Below, piece after piece: positions 31,343 through 45,201 of a DNA stretch of 64,000 nt. Every line of letters starts with the position of its first letter. The stretch's first letter is position 1. The translations under genes were made by a program, and so were the position numbers. The notes below the pieces were generated by a model. It made no database searches and was not told where the DNA came from. It was given only the letters and a program-made list of their open reading frames with translations. This DNA comes from Balaenoptera acutorostrata (lineage: Eukaryota; Chordata; Mammalia; Artiodactyla; Balaenopteridae): NCBI RefSeq assembly GCF_949987535.1, contig NC_080079.1, forward strand, positions 58,769,613 to 58,833,612, given 5' to 3'.

Positions 31343-32660
31343 TTACCTCCTTCTCCCCTCCCAACTTTATTGAGATATAATTGATTTATAACATTATGTA
31401 AGTTTAAGGTGTGCAGTGTTATATGTATATATTGTGAAATGATTACAACAGTAAGGTTTGTTAATCCATCACCTCACCAGCGATTTTTTGTTGTCATTGT
31501 TGCTGAGAACTTTAAAAGTCTACTCTCTTAAGCAGTTTTCAGATATTCAATATGGTATTGTTAAGTGCAGGCACTATGTTGTAGTACGTTATGTCCCCAG
31601 AATTTATTAATTATATAACTGCAGTTTATATCCTATGACCACCTTCACTTATTTCCCCAACCTGCACCTCCTGCCCCTGGCAACAGCCAATCTGTTCTCT
31701 GTTTCTGTTAAGATCCATTTTGTTTAGATTTCACATATAAGTGAGAGTATACAATATTTGTATTTCTCCGACTTGTTTCACTTAGCTTAATGCTCTCAGG
31801 ATTCATCCGTGTTGTTGCATATGGAAAGATTTCCTTCTTTTTATGGCTAAATATTATTCCGTTGTATATATACCATATTTTCTTTATCCATTCATCTCTC
31901 ACTGGATACTTAGGTTGTTTCCACGTCTTAGCTATTGTAAATAATGCCACAGTGAACGTGGGGTACAAAAGATATCACTTTGAGATAGTTACTTCATTTC
32001 CTTTGGCTATATATCCAGAAGTGGAATTGCCGGATCATATGGTAGCTATCTATGTTTGTAATTTTTCGAGGCACCACCATACTGTTTTCCATAGTGGCTG
32101 TATCAGTTTACATTCCCATTAGCAGCATACAAAAGTTTCCTTTTCTCCACATCCTCACCAACACTTGTTATTTCTTGTCTTTTTGACAGTAGTCATTGTA
32201 ACAGGTGTGAGATGATATCTCACTGTGGTTTTGATTTGCATTTCCCTGATGATTAGTGATGTTGAGCATCTTTTAAGGCAGTGGTCCCCCACCTTTTTGG
32301 CACCAGAGACCGGTTTCGTGGAGGACAGTTTTTCCACAGATGGGGGCGGGGGGTGGGGTGGAGGGATGGTTCGGGCGGTAATGTGAGCGATGGGGAGCGG
32401 CAGGTGAAGCTTCGCTCGCTCGCCCGCCACTCACCTCCTGCTGTGTGACTCGGTTCCTAACAGGCTGCAGAGGGGTACTGGTCCATGGCCCGGGGGTTGG
32501 GGACCCCTGTTTTAAGGTACCTGTTGGCCATTTGAATATCTTCTTTGGAAAAATGTCTATTCAGTTCCTTTGCCCATTTTTTAATCAAATTTTGGGGGTT
32601 TTTTTGCTACTGAGTTGTATAAATTCCTTGTGCTGCCTTTTTTAGAAATTTAGAATAAAT
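31343..32660 (-). mobile_element. Truncated L1 LINE, antisense to the gene
   Basis: Reads as the reverse complement of an L1 3' UTR plus the end of ORF2. Plus-strand landmarks include TTTATTGAGATATAATTGAT, TTCATCCGTGTTGTTGCATA, CATAGTGGCTGTATCAGTTT and TTTGCATTTCCCTGATGATT. Only the 3' end of the element is present and it has no intact coding frame. It is split at 32279-32509 by a hAT-type element, so it predates that insertion. Confidence 0.85.
32279..32509. mobile_element. MER1-like hAT-Charlie element nested in L1
   Basis: Starts CAGTGGTCCCCCACC and ends TTGGGGACCCCTG, so its ends are inverted repeats. An 8-bp target duplication TTTTAAGG lies on both sides (32271-32278 and 32510-32517), as expected for hAT transposons. 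Internal GCTCGCTCGCCCGCC and TAACAGGCTGCAGAGGGG match the MER1 family from memory. At 231 bp it is nonautonomous and encodes nothing. Confidence 0.9.
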
Positions 32661-33146
32661 ATATTTTCATAGTAGAAAATATATAAAATAAATAAAATTA
32701 TAGGAAAAGATGAAAATCAGTCAGAATTCTATTACCAGGAATTAATCGCCAGGTAAAATTTGGGGGTACTAAATACATAATATTTTTATATAACTATAAC
32801 ATAATACTACATAATACTAAGTATTTAGTATTTATATAATACTAAATATTTTTACATAACTATATCTGTGGGGGTCTGTACTTTTAACATGAGTTTTAGA
32901 TCATAGTGTTTTTTAGATCCTGCTTTTTGAATATATTAATGTTATGTCATGTAACATAACATGCTCTGAAAGCATAATATTAATATCTGTACAATGTAAG
33001 TCACATAAGTGTATCATTATTTAATCATTACCATATTGTTGAAAATAATTTTTTTCCAGATAACCAATTTCCCCTAAATCATTTGTTGAGTAAACATCCC
33101 TTCTCCATGGTGCATTATGCTTTCCTTATCATATTAAAAAATGAAA

Positions 33147-33368
33147 CAGCAAACTTTTTTGTAAAGGGCCAGATGGTGAATATTTTAGGCTTTCGAGAGC
33201 CATACAGACTCTGTTGAAACTACTCAATTCTACCATTTTAGCACAAAAGCTGAAAGCATTTTAGTAAAGCATTTTAGTAAACAAGTGGGCATGTCTGGGT
33301 CTCAATAAAACTTTATTAAAGAAAAAAAAAAACAGGTGGCAGTAGGGATTTGGCCCAAGGCCCTGATT
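33147..33368. mobile_element. Nonautonomous DNA transposon fossil (hAT-Charlie type)
   Basis: Contains TGTAAAGGGCCAGATGGTGA, TATTTTAGGCTTTCGAGAGC, TCTCAATAAAACTTTATT and CAGTAGGGATTTGGCCCAAG in the order of a common eutherian MER-type DNA transposon. The exact family name is uncertain. A short tandem repeat of AGCATTTTAGTAA lies inside it near 33.26 kb. Confidence 0.6.
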
Positions 33369-33399
33369 TTCAATCCATTCTGGTTGATCTTCTAATTTT

Positions 33400-35600
33400 T
33401 AATATTGCCTACAATGTTTAGTTATAAAATCTTTAATATTTATTATAATACCTCAGAGGACAATTTCATAAACTGTTTCCAGAGGAAATTTAGCATAATT
33501 TTATCAAGCTTAAAAACATATCAACTCACTAAACTCACTAAATATCCTCTTGCTATTTCATTAATTGATGCTTTATTATTTCATCCTTCTGTTTTTCTAA
33601 GATAAAAAAGAACAACAAAAAATTCTTTTAATACTTAGAATTATTTGCTGAAATGCTTTCATATTTAATAATAAAAGCATTTAAGGCTCTGAATTTGTCT
33701 CTGTAGCTTTGGCCTCAATCCATGACATTTTTATATGTCATTTTCAAATAATCTTTAATTTTTAATACTCTGTATTCTGAGTTTGATTTCCATCTTCACC
33801 CACAGTTATTTAGAATACTTCTAAAAAAAAACTTGGAAGTGTTGGGATATTTACTTTTGTACCTACTACTCTATTTATTTTTTAAATATAGACCATACAG
33901 CTTATACTTTATTATATATATTGAGATTTTATACTTTGGGCCATTGATCATACTTTGTAATTATTGTTTGGAAGCTATCTAAAATGTTACGAAGTTTAGC
34001 ACAAATCTACTAAATGCCCTTATTACATCCTTCATTTCCTTATATTTTAGTCTCTTTGAGCTGTGAAAACAAGAGACACAATGATATTTCACATATCAAT
34101 TTTACATATGACTCTCAGTCCATGTTTAATTTGCTATAATGGCTAATTAGTTTTGCTGTCCATATTTCAGTTATAATATTTTCTCCATAAATATGTTATA
34201 TATTTATTGTAAATTTAAATTATGAACATAGAGTTAAGTCACTTAACGTAATATTTAAAATTTTTCCCTTTAAATATACTTTTCTTTGCCTGTTTTGTTT
34301 TGTTTTTTCCTCTTTATCTCTGAGACACCAGAGTTTGATTTTGGTTTTTGAACAAGTTTGAGAATCTTTGCCCTTTTAACAAATCATTTAGCTCATTTAT
34401 GTTTAGTTATATAACCTACAATGCTAAAATTTTGCATTATGCTTTATGATTCTATAATTGTGTCTTTTATTATCTGTCTTTGGGTACATGGTCTATATTT
34501 TGTATGCTTCTTTTCTCTAGTGATGTGAAAATTATACATTCTATTTTTAACTCTAGTTAGTGATTACCAGGCACTCTGTAAATATACTTGAAACTGTATT
34601 TTCTTAGTATTATTATCTAGAAAAATGTAGTAGCTCTTGATTCCTCCCTCTATAAGATCAGGGAATTTACATGTCTTAACTTTCATCCTCTTTCTCCTAC
34701 CTCATTTTTCTGACTTTTAAAAATAATTTAATATTACTGTTTTAATAGATAATTTTATGTCATATTTTTTCTTTCAATAATTACTTTTGACATTTGCCCT
34801 CAGTTTTATAGTAATATATCCTTTATTAACTTCCATGTTTTAATATATTTCACCAGTATGTTTAAACAAAATTTGCTCATTTTTTAATTTTTAAAAGTTT
34901 AAAAAGATCTTGAAGATGATTTTGTTTCCGAGTATTTTTTAAATGAAGTAAATCCATAAATGCTTAGGTACCTAGAGATAAAAAATATTTCTGTTGCTTT
35001 CGCAGATGATCAACAGTTTAGCTATGTGTAGAATTCTTGGAATAAATGTGTCCTTTCAAAACTCAATTGATATAGCTCTTTCCTAGATAAGTCTCTGGCT
35101 AACCTGATCTTGTACATTTTTTTTTTCCTTACAGCATTGTGTTAGGTCACTTTTTTCCTTTACTATTTTAAATTCAAATGTTCATCTAGTACAGGTCTAG
35201 GTGTTGGCTGCATTCACTCAGTGAACCATCTTCATCCTCATCTTCAGTTCATTCTTCAGCTCAGGACAGGCTGTATTCATTTGTTTCCTTGCTTGCTTGC
35301 TCATTTTTACCTGTTTGAATTTTGTTTACAACTTTCATTTGTGAACACTTGCTATTTATCAATTTGACCTCTGTTGTCTTTCCTCAACCAGCATTCTCAT
35401 TAAAAAAAAAAAAGAAAGAAAGAAAGAAAGAGAAAGGAAGGAAGGAAATCTCTATACATTTCTCTATGTAGTTGTTCAGGTGATTTTCTTAGTTTTAATT
35501 CCACATTTTTGTGTGTGTGTATGTGTGATTTTCAGTTCTACAGCTTACTGCTTTTTTTATTGTGATAGGAACACTTAATATGAGATCTACCCATTTAGCA
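33400..35600 (-). repeat. AT-rich DNA, probably diverged L1
   Basis: Very AT-rich with no supported gene. Phrases such as AAGGCTCTGAATTTGTCTCT and TTGATTTCCATCTTCACCCA resemble the reverse complement of old L1 ORF2, and it sits between two clear antisense L1 fragments. Divergence is high, so boundaries and family are approximate. Confidence 0.4.
35410..35447. repeat. (GAAA)n/(GGAA)n microsatellite
   Basis: A-run followed by GAAAGAAAGAAAGAAAGA and then GGAAGGAAGGAAA. Confidence 0.9.
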
Positions 35601-35689
35601 CATTTTTCAGTATACAATACAGTATTTTTAATTACTGCTTCTTAACAGATAAAAATCTGGCCATTACAAGTTTAGTTACCTTTTAACTC

Positions 35690-37950
35690 TTTTTTAAAAA
35701 CACCTTTATTGAGCTTCGTTAACATCATGCAATTCACCCATTTAAAGTGTACAAGTCAATGATTTCTACTATAATCGCAGATACGTACAGCCATCACCAC
35801 AGTAGATTTTAGAACATTTTCATTGGCTCAAAAAGAAACTCCATATCCTTTAGCTATCCCCACTACCCCTCTGTCTCCTTCCCCCCAGCCCTAAGCAACA
35901 TTAATCTACTGCCTATCTTTATAAATTTGCCTCTTCTGGACATTTTAGATAAGTGGAATCATATAATATGTAGTCTTTTGTGACTGGCTTCTTTTACTTA
36001 GCATAATGTTTGGAAGGTTCATCCATGTTGGAGCATGTATTAGTACTCCATACCTTTTTATGGCCTAATGATCATGCATGGATATAACACATTTTGTTTG
36101 TGCATTCATTACGTGATGGACATTTGGATTATTTCTACCTTTTAGCTATTATGAATAATGCTGCTATAAACATCCATGTACAAGTTTTCATATGGACATA
36201 TTTTTTCATTTCTCTTGGGTATATACATAGGAGCAGAATTACTGGGTTATATGGTAACTTGTTTAACCATATGAGGAACTGCCAAACTGTTTCCCTAAGT
36301 GGCTGTATCATTTTATATTCCCACCAGCATTGTGTTAGGCTTCTAATTTCTCCACATCCTCACCAACTCTTGTTATGATCTTTCTTTTTTATTTTAGCCA
36401 TCCTAGTGGGTGTGAAGAGGTATCTTATTGAGGTTTTGATTTGCATTTCCCTGATGACTAATGATGTTAAGGATCTTTTCATTTGTTTGTTTAACATTTG
36501 TATATATTTTTCAGAGAAATGTTTATTCAAGTATTTTGTCCACTTTTAAATTTGAGTCACTTTTCTTTATGTTCTTGTGTTGCAAGATTTTTTAATATAT
36601 ATTTGGATACTAGACCCTTATGGGATATACGGTTTGCAAATATTTTCTCTCACTCTGTAGGGTCTCTTTTCACTTTCTGGATAGTGTACTTTGTGCACAA
36701 ACAATTCTCAATTTTGATGAAGTTTAATTTACATATATTTTTTCTTTTGTTGCCTATGCTTTGGGTGTCATATTTAAGAATCAGTTTTCAAATCAAAGTT
36801 CATAATGATTTACCTTTATGTTTTCTTCTAAGTGTTTTATAGTTTTACCTTTTATATTTAGGTCTTTGATCCATTTTGAATTAATTTTTGTATATGGTGT
36901 GAGGTAGGGGTCCAAATTTATTCTTCTGAATGTGGATACCCAGTTGTGGTAGCAACATTTGTTTAAGAGACTATATTCTTACTCTGTAGAATGGTCTTGG
37001 CACCTTTGTTGAAAATCAGTTGATACAAAGTGTATGAGTTTATTTCTGGACTCTCAATTTGATTCCCATAGTCTATGTCTATCCTTATGGCAATACCATA
37101 CTCTCTTGATTATAGTAGCTTTGTAGTATATTTTAAAATCAGGAAGTGTGAGTCCTTCAACTTTGTTTTTCCTTTTCAGGATGGTGTGGTTATTTGGGTG
37201 TGCTTGCAATTTCACATGAATTTTAAAATCAGTTTTTCCATTTCTGTAAAAATGGTCTTTGGGGTTTTGATAGTGATTGCATTGAATCTGTAGATTGTTT
37301 GGGGGAGTATTGCCATCTTAAGAATGCTAAGTCTTCCAGTCCATGAAGTTGAGATGTCTTTCCCTTTATTTAGATTTTCTTTAATTTATTTCAACAATAT
37401 TTTATAGTTTCCAGTGTACCAATCTTGAACCTCCTAAATTTATTCCTAAGTATTCCATTCTTTGTGAAACTATTATCATGAGAATTGTTTTAATTTAATT
37501 GTCTTTATTTCATTCTTATATTGTTCATTGCAAGTACATAGATACACAGATGATTTTTGTGTATTGTTTTTTGTATCCTGCAACCTTGCTGAACTCATTT
37601 ATTACCTATAATATCATTTTAGTGGATCCTTTAGGATTTTCTATTTACAAGATCATGTCTTCTGTGGATAGAGATAGTTTTACATCTTCCTTTTTGATAT
37701 GGATAACTTTATTTCTTTCTAGCTCTGGCTAAGACCTCTAGTGCTATGTTGAATAGAAGCAGTGAGAGTTGGCTTCCTGGTCTTGTTCTTGATCTAAAGA
37801 GAAGGCGTCCAGCCTTTCACCAATAAATCTGACGTTAGCTGTGGGTTTTTAATATATGCCCTTTATCAGGTTGAGGAAATTCCCTTTCACTCCTGGTTTG
37901 TTGAGTGTGTTTATCATGAAAAAACATTGGATTCTTTTTAACCATTTTTT
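35690..37950 (-). mobile_element. Large L1 fragment, antisense to the gene
   Basis: About 2.2 kb reading as the reverse complement of an old L1 3' end and the C-terminal half of ORF2. Landmarks on the plus strand: CACCTTTATTGAGCTTCGTT, CTTAGCATAATGTTTGGAAG, CTAATGATGTTAAGGATCTT, ACCCTTATGGGATATACGG, TTGATCCATTTTGAATTAAT and CCTGCAACCTTGCTGAACTC. The coding frame is broken many times. Short plus-strand frames here are antisense L1, not host genes. Confidence 0.85.
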
Positions 37951-38799
37951 ATTACGTTCAGTTTAATTTCAATATCATACATTTAAAAATAATTGAATAA
38001 GTTGTATGAAGTCAGCTTTCTTACCATCTGATCTTTTACTTGTTATAGATACTCTATATTTTTTTTAAATTGATTTTGATTCTAAAACAAATGCTTCCTA
38101 AATTTTTCTTTTATGTCTTCCAGTAACTATTTAACCAATCAAAAGAATGCTTTTCCTTTATATCTTAAATGCTGTCGCTCCCTTTTAAAAAATATTTATA
38201 TTGGCTCTTTCTTTCTCTCTGTACATCGGAGCAAGGAGAGGTCTGTTTTTCAGTGTACGAGGTCGTGAATGTTATGCCGTCCACATTTCGTGCCAGTGGA
38301 CTCCTCCCTGGGTGTTGATCTAGAAGGGTAATTATAGCACAAAGGCCTTTGTCACAGTTCTGTGTCCAGCACTCCTTCATTTAATGTGCTGCAGAGCTGG
38401 GGTCTGGGGGTGGTCTTCTGCTTCTGATGATGGGCTGTTGGACTATAGGGAAGAGGATTTACCTCTGAAGACTTTGGGAAATGTTTTTACATGTGCCCTG
38501 AACCAGCCTCCACGAGAGTTCACCTGTGATGGCCAGTCCTGTGGAGGCTGTCATAGTCCAGGATGCAGTCCCCCTTGACCCTCACTGGGCCTTTGCTCAG
38601 TCTAAATGGGGTCTTGTCATGGAGGCAGCCTGAGAAGTGCAGATTCAAGGGTAAAATGAATGGCCTCGGTTTGCACCACCCCCCTCTCCCTGCCACCACC
38701 AACCCACCAAAAAAAGCCAGAAAAGATTTTTTAAAAGGGAAGATTGGGAATCGGTTGACCGGTCCTCTCCTCAACAAAGGCCTGAGTCTCTGATATCAG

Positions 38800-38995
38800 G
38801 CAGGAAAGTATTTCTCCGTGCTTCCTGTGCGTGAAGCACTTTTCTAAGTGCCTCGCACGTATTGGCTCTATAGTCCTTATAACCACTCTATTATATTTTA
38901 CATGACACTGAGGCACAAAAATGAGAAATCACTTTCCAAAGTCACGCAGCTACTAAGTGGTGAGGTCAGCGTTAAACCTCCAGCCTGCCTCTCCC
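38800..38995 (+). repeat. Ancient MIR/L2-type repeat
   Basis: Shows GTGAAGCACTTTTCTAAGTG, TTTTACATGACACTGAGGCA and GTCACGCAGCTACTAAGTGG in the usual order. Confidence 0.5.
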
Positions 38996-40310
38996 CCCTT
39001 AACCGCAACAGCAACATTTCCTCCCTTACTTGTTCTTGTTCTGCTTCTCTGCCCCAGGGCATATCTGAGCTCTGGTAGATGATACATTCTCCTTAGGGTC
39101 TGACTGGTTCTGACTCACACTCCTAGTTTCCTTTGCTATTGAAATTTTGTATCACTTTGGGTATTTTTGTGAGTACTTCAGTGAGGAAAGTGATTCCAGC
39201 CTGGCTGGCAGCTATCATCTTAACTCAGAAGTCCTCATGGAATTCTTTGCATATAAACTTGATCTTAATGACAGTGCTTATTTTACGGATGAGAAAATCA
39301 AAGCCCGGAGTGATTAGGCAACCTCCCCCAAGACATAGGACTAGTGATGGCCAAGCAGGAGAGAACTCATCCTTACCCCACTAGATTTTTGCCAGGTGAA
39401 CTGTCCAAAAAACTGCTGCAGTTAAAATGCAGCTGTCTTGCCTAACCTGCTCCCAAAGGTCCATCCATCCTCAAAAGCCACAGGCAAACTTTGGCTTGAT
39501 ATTATTTAGCCTGTTTGATTTCTTCTTACACTGGAAAATGGAAAACAGACCCTTAACTGAGATTTTTCTCAAATTAGGCTGTGTGACAAATGTCTTTTTG
39601 AGCTTTTTTATTTGACATCCTATTAATTTTTTAAAGCTCCCATTGTCTTGTTCCTGACAGACCTGTTATGTTTCAGATGTGAGACAAATGTACACGTGTA
39701 GAGGGAAACTTCTTTAATAAGCTATATTCACCTCAGACCACTGAGGTTACGTGAAGGCAAAAACACCAGGGGATCCATCTTGTCATAAATTGATCTGGCA
39801 TATTTAATTGACAGAGACTTCGGGTTTAGCCTGTTATCAAAGCATGTGATAAAACTGTTGAACGTGTGGCCTTAATGATGCTCTCGGCATCTCGTTCCAA
39901 CCGAGAGAGAAGTTCTGCCATTGTTGGAAGAGGCAGCTTCCTGGCACGTGGGTTACAGGAGCTCAGAGGCCGTCCTGCCTGGGTCTGGCCGCTTTTTCTT
40001 ATACACACCCAAGGTCCCTGAGCAAGCAGGAGAGGAAGCCATATTTACATCCCAATTAGCACCGGTTATGATAAACACCAACCATTTCGACGTTAGCCCT
40101 TAAATAAAAATCCCCTGAATCAGTTTTTAAAAGTCAGGCTCTCGTGGCAGAACCAAGTAGGAGAGAAAAGAATTGAATAATTGGAGGCTGCTGTCTTTTC
40201 ACTTCCCACATAAAATTATTTGAAGAGACAGGCCAGAACTTTAAACAGGAGAGATCAAGGGAAGTTGTAATTTGAATGTCGGTTGTCATGACTTTAGGAT
40301 GTTTGCTTAA

Positions 40311-40860
<550 letters not shown>

Positions 40861-40991
40861 AGGTACCTTCTGCCACAGATGGGAGGCATCGGGGGAGGGG
40901 GGCGGGATCCAGATGCAGCCAAGGCTGGGAGCCTTTTCTACAGGTCTTAGCATGACTCAGGGCTACTTAACCCCAACTGCACATTAGTAGG

Positions 40992-41397
40992 TCTGCCAGA
41001 GCGCCTGAACCAGGCTGGTGTGTGCAACCCAAAGGGAGACATCGGTCGCCTCTCCAGCAGCGGGGGCATGGGGGAGAGTGAAGGGGTCCAGCCTCAGAAT
41101 TAGGTGACCTCGGTCTGGAATTAGAGACATTAAAGAATCCACATGAGATGCTGTTGGTTTGGCCAGCGGGTCTACGTGCACATACTAAGCTATGGTGTTC
41201 TGAAAACCACCAGTGCTGGGGTCATGCCCAGAATCCTGGGGGCTGAGTACAGCCGTCAGTGGTTTTTAAAAGCTCCTCGTGGGCTGTTAATTCTGAGGCT
41301 GGACCCAGTCACCCTCCCCCATGCCCCCGCTGCTGCAGAGGGCCCCATGCCTCCCTTTGGGTTCCACACACCAGCCTGCTTCAAGCACTCTGGCAGA
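40992..41397. repeat. Inverted repeat, arms about 110 bp with 185-bp spacer
   Basis: The left arm (40992-41102) and the reverse complement of the right arm (41288-41397) agree over nearly their full length with scattered mismatches. Shared words include CTCCCCCATGCCCCCGCTGC and CTCCCTTTGGGTT. The two arms could fold into a long RNA hairpin in the pre-mRNA. I do not recognise the sequence as a known transposon. Confidence 0.9.
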
Positions 41398-42482
41398 AGT
41401 ATGCAGTCTCGACCCTTATTCCCAGCCCGACTCCATGGATGCATTCAAGGGCTGGAGCCGCCAGTCTTGGGAGCCAGTAAACCCACTGTACAAACAATAG
41501 TGCCACCCAGAGAGTCCAAATAGCGGAGAAGGAGCCAAGGAAAGGGTCACTTTCTCCATTTCTTCTGAAACCCTGATGCCAACTTGCACTGTATTTTAGT
41601 TTGGTTATGGGCAGGGATCTATGCTAGACTGGGCTTTTTTAAAAGGCCACCTCCATAGCTAGTGGCTCTTCTTATCATTATTTACTCATGGATACACTTT
41701 AAAAGAATAAAGATTTGAAATAATGATAAAATCTGGCTCCTTTTGTGTTCTCTAATGTGATGCCCATCTGAAAATTTCGGTAACAGGAAGGACAGATGCA
41801 GTCACTCTATTCCCAGTGAAGTCAGCCTTCGGTGCCCTTCCTATAATAATATCTACCTGAAGCCAAATGGCTGCAGGAAGCCAGCATCTCTGAGTGAATG
41901 AGTTTGCTTTCACGTTCCGCATCAGGCCCCAGACCCTTGGAAGGTGACTGTGAACTGATTAGAACTGTGAATCCCAGTTATCCAGCCTGCAGACCTCCAG
42001 CTCCTGGGGAAACACATTCCCTTCCACCCTTGCCATCTCTGAGGTCTGTAAATTGTGCTTTTCACACAGTCCTTCTCTGAAAGAGTCTGTCACCATAGTA
42101 CCTGGTGGGGTCTTTTCTCCTGGCAGTGATTTTCATTATCACTCGAGCAGTTTTGACAACACGGTCAGATCACAGTGATTACAGCTGAGCTGGGGCTAAA
42201 CATCATCACCATTTTGCAGAGCTGGTTTCTTCTCCTCAGCTGAACAGACATCTGAGACCTTCAAGCTTACACCATCACTTAAAATAAGGAGAGGCCCCAT
42301 CTCCTTAGAGCTCTCATCGCTGCAGATGGAAAACTAGAGAGAACCAGAGGAAAACCCATTATTATCTGATCCCCCAAAATCACCGGTATTGAGGTGTAGG
42401 CTGTAAACCACACTAACTTCTTCAGCTACGGTTCCTTGGTACAGACCCTCCGACTCAGGAGACAGCGAAATGAGCTTTCATT

Positions 42483-43049
<567 letters not shown>

Positions 43050-43431
43050 TGAGTATGCTTCCACTCTCCCACCCGCAAGGCAGAGACATAAATGCCCTCT
43101 CTTGTCCCCCACAATGAGGGCAAAGGTCTACATACACGCTCTCAACGTGCAAATTACTCCGCCCACATTAAATCCGTCACTGAGTTTGTTGGTTGTGGGA
43201 AGCTTTTTTCTTTAATTACTAATAGCAGATATAAAGACATTGTGGGAAAAATTCAAGTTTTATGGGATAGTTCCATCCATCACCTAATTACAGAAGTCTG
43301 AAGGCAAGCATGTCCTCCAAACTCCTGCTACTGGGATAATTCTGTTGGTACCTAATATAGAAATATTTCATATTGCTACTGTTTAAGGTAAATGTTTCCT
43401 TTGCTGTGTCTTAGACACCTATATATATATA

Positions 43432-43560
43432 ATTTTTTTTATTGAAGTATAGTTGATTTGCAATGTTGTGTTAACTTCAGGTGTATAGCAAAGTGATTCA
43501 GTAATGTGTGTGTGTGTGTGTATGTGTGTGTATACATATATATGTGTTCTTTTTCATAGA
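43432..43560 (-). mobile_element. Short L1 3' end with TG-rich microsatellite
   Basis: Plus strand reads T-run, ATTGAAGTATAGTTGATTTG, then TATAGCAAAGTGATTCAGT and a (TG)n tract. This is the reverse complement of the cetartiodactyl L1 3' UTR also seen at 63.4 kb. Heavily 5'-truncated; no clear target duplication. Confidence 0.7.
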
Positions 43561-43807
43561 TACCTTATCTTTTTACTTAATGTATTTTTCAATTGACTTA
43601 TTTTTACTTTTATATATGTATTTTAAAGAAAACTATATATTATTACCTGAAGCAGAAAAAAATAACATTTCATATATGCTAGCTATATTTCTCTAATATG
43701 CATTAAAGTACATTCACAGCAGCCTAAAATTAAAAGTACATCCTAGAATTGCCAAAATCAGTGTGTTCATGTAATATACCCCAGGAAACAATGCCGTAGA
43801 GATGAGT

Positions 43808-43956
43808 GTCTCTCAGACCTGCTTGCGTAGTAGAATCACTGCAGGTACTTTTTAAAAGTAGTCTGATGACTCTGACTTAACTGGTATGGAATGAAAATAT
43901 GTAGTTTTAATGCCCAGAGATTACAGTTGAGCTGGAGTTGAGCATAATTGCTGTAC
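43808..43956. mobile_element. MER5-like DNA transposon fossil
   Basis: Words TCTCAGACCTGCTTGCGTAG, AGAATCACTGCAGGTACTTT and TGCCCAGAGATTACAGTTGA resemble MER5-type elements. Diverged, and adjacent to a clearer copy. Confidence 0.4.
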
Positions 43957-43958
43957 AC

Positions 43959-44176
43959 CAGTGGGTTCTCAAAGTTAGGTGAACATGAAAATCATCTGTA
44001 AAGCTTGTTAAAACACAAATTGCTGGACCCCATGCTCAGAGTGTCTGACTCAGTAGGTCTTGGGTGGGGTTGCTTAAGAATTTGCATTTTAACAGCAAAG
44101 ACCTACTGTATAGCGCAGGGAACTATATTCAATACCTTGTAATAACCTATAATGGAAAAGAATCTGAAAAAGAACG

Positions 44177-44213
<37 letters not shown>

Positions 44214-44340
44214 GAATCGCTTTGCTGTACACCTGAAACTAACACAACATTGTAAATCAACTATACTTCAATTAAAGAAAAGAATTTGCATTTTTAGGAA
44301 GTTCCCAGATGATGCTGATATGTCTGGCCTGAGGACCACC
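43959..44340. mobile_element. MER5A-like element split by an L1 3' end
   Basis: The left part (43959-44090) begins CAGTGGGTTCTCAAAG and includes ATTGCTGGACCCCATGCTCA and GACTCAGTAGGTCTTGGGTG. The right part (44295 to about 44340) continues with GGAAGTTCCCAGATGATGCT. The two parts join cleanly once the L1 insert and one copy of its target duplication are removed. Confidence 0.75.
44076..44294 (+). mobile_element. Young L1 3' end (cetartiodactyl type) with 15-bp target-site duplication
   Basis: Insert 44091-44279, sense to the gene, with end words TTTGCTGTACACCTGAAACT and GTAAATCAACTATACTTCAA followed by an A-rich tail. The duplication AAGAATTTGCATTTT is at 44076-44090 and 44280-44294. A pure (GA)n microsatellite (44178-44211) lies inside. 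It is severely 5'-truncated and noncoding. Confidence 0.9.
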
Positions 44341-44877
44341 ATTTTGAAATCCCCTGCTAGAAATGAAACAAAGTGATTTTTAGTTATGTCTGGTGTTAGC
44401 CAGGGAAAAACGTGATCAAATTGAGGAGAACAGTTAAAGCCTGAGGGACACATAGGCAGGGAGGTGTTTTATATTCTTCCATTAAGTGAAATGCTCTACC
44501 AAGGTTGATTTTTAAAAGATAAAAAGGGAGAGAGGACTAAGATTTTGCTAGATCATGGTAAACAAAGATCCTGTGACATGTGTCTGAGATTGTGAGAACA
44601 TTCTAGAATGAGAGATACAGTGCAGTCCTGGAAACCTCCTGCATGCACTCGGGCCACTCAGGATCAGAAGGGAACTTGATATTGTATTGAAAGGGGTACG
44701 TAGACCCCAGGAAGTACAGTTTGGTTCTCCCATGACTGGTGCTAATTCAGCATCTCTGCCAGGGCTCATGGCTGACTTCCTCTGTTGAGCTAAACAGAGG
44801 AAGAGTTTGTTCCACTTGGAAGATACTGTTTAAGACCTTGGACCAGCTGGAAGTCCATCTCCCAGATCCTCGGGTAG

Positions 44878-45201
<324 letters not shown>

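Noticed and set aside
35690..37950. Series of plus-strand frames (72-114 codons) rich in Phe and Ile
   Set aside because: They are antisense reading of L1 ORF2, a standard artefact of AT-rich reversed LINEs.
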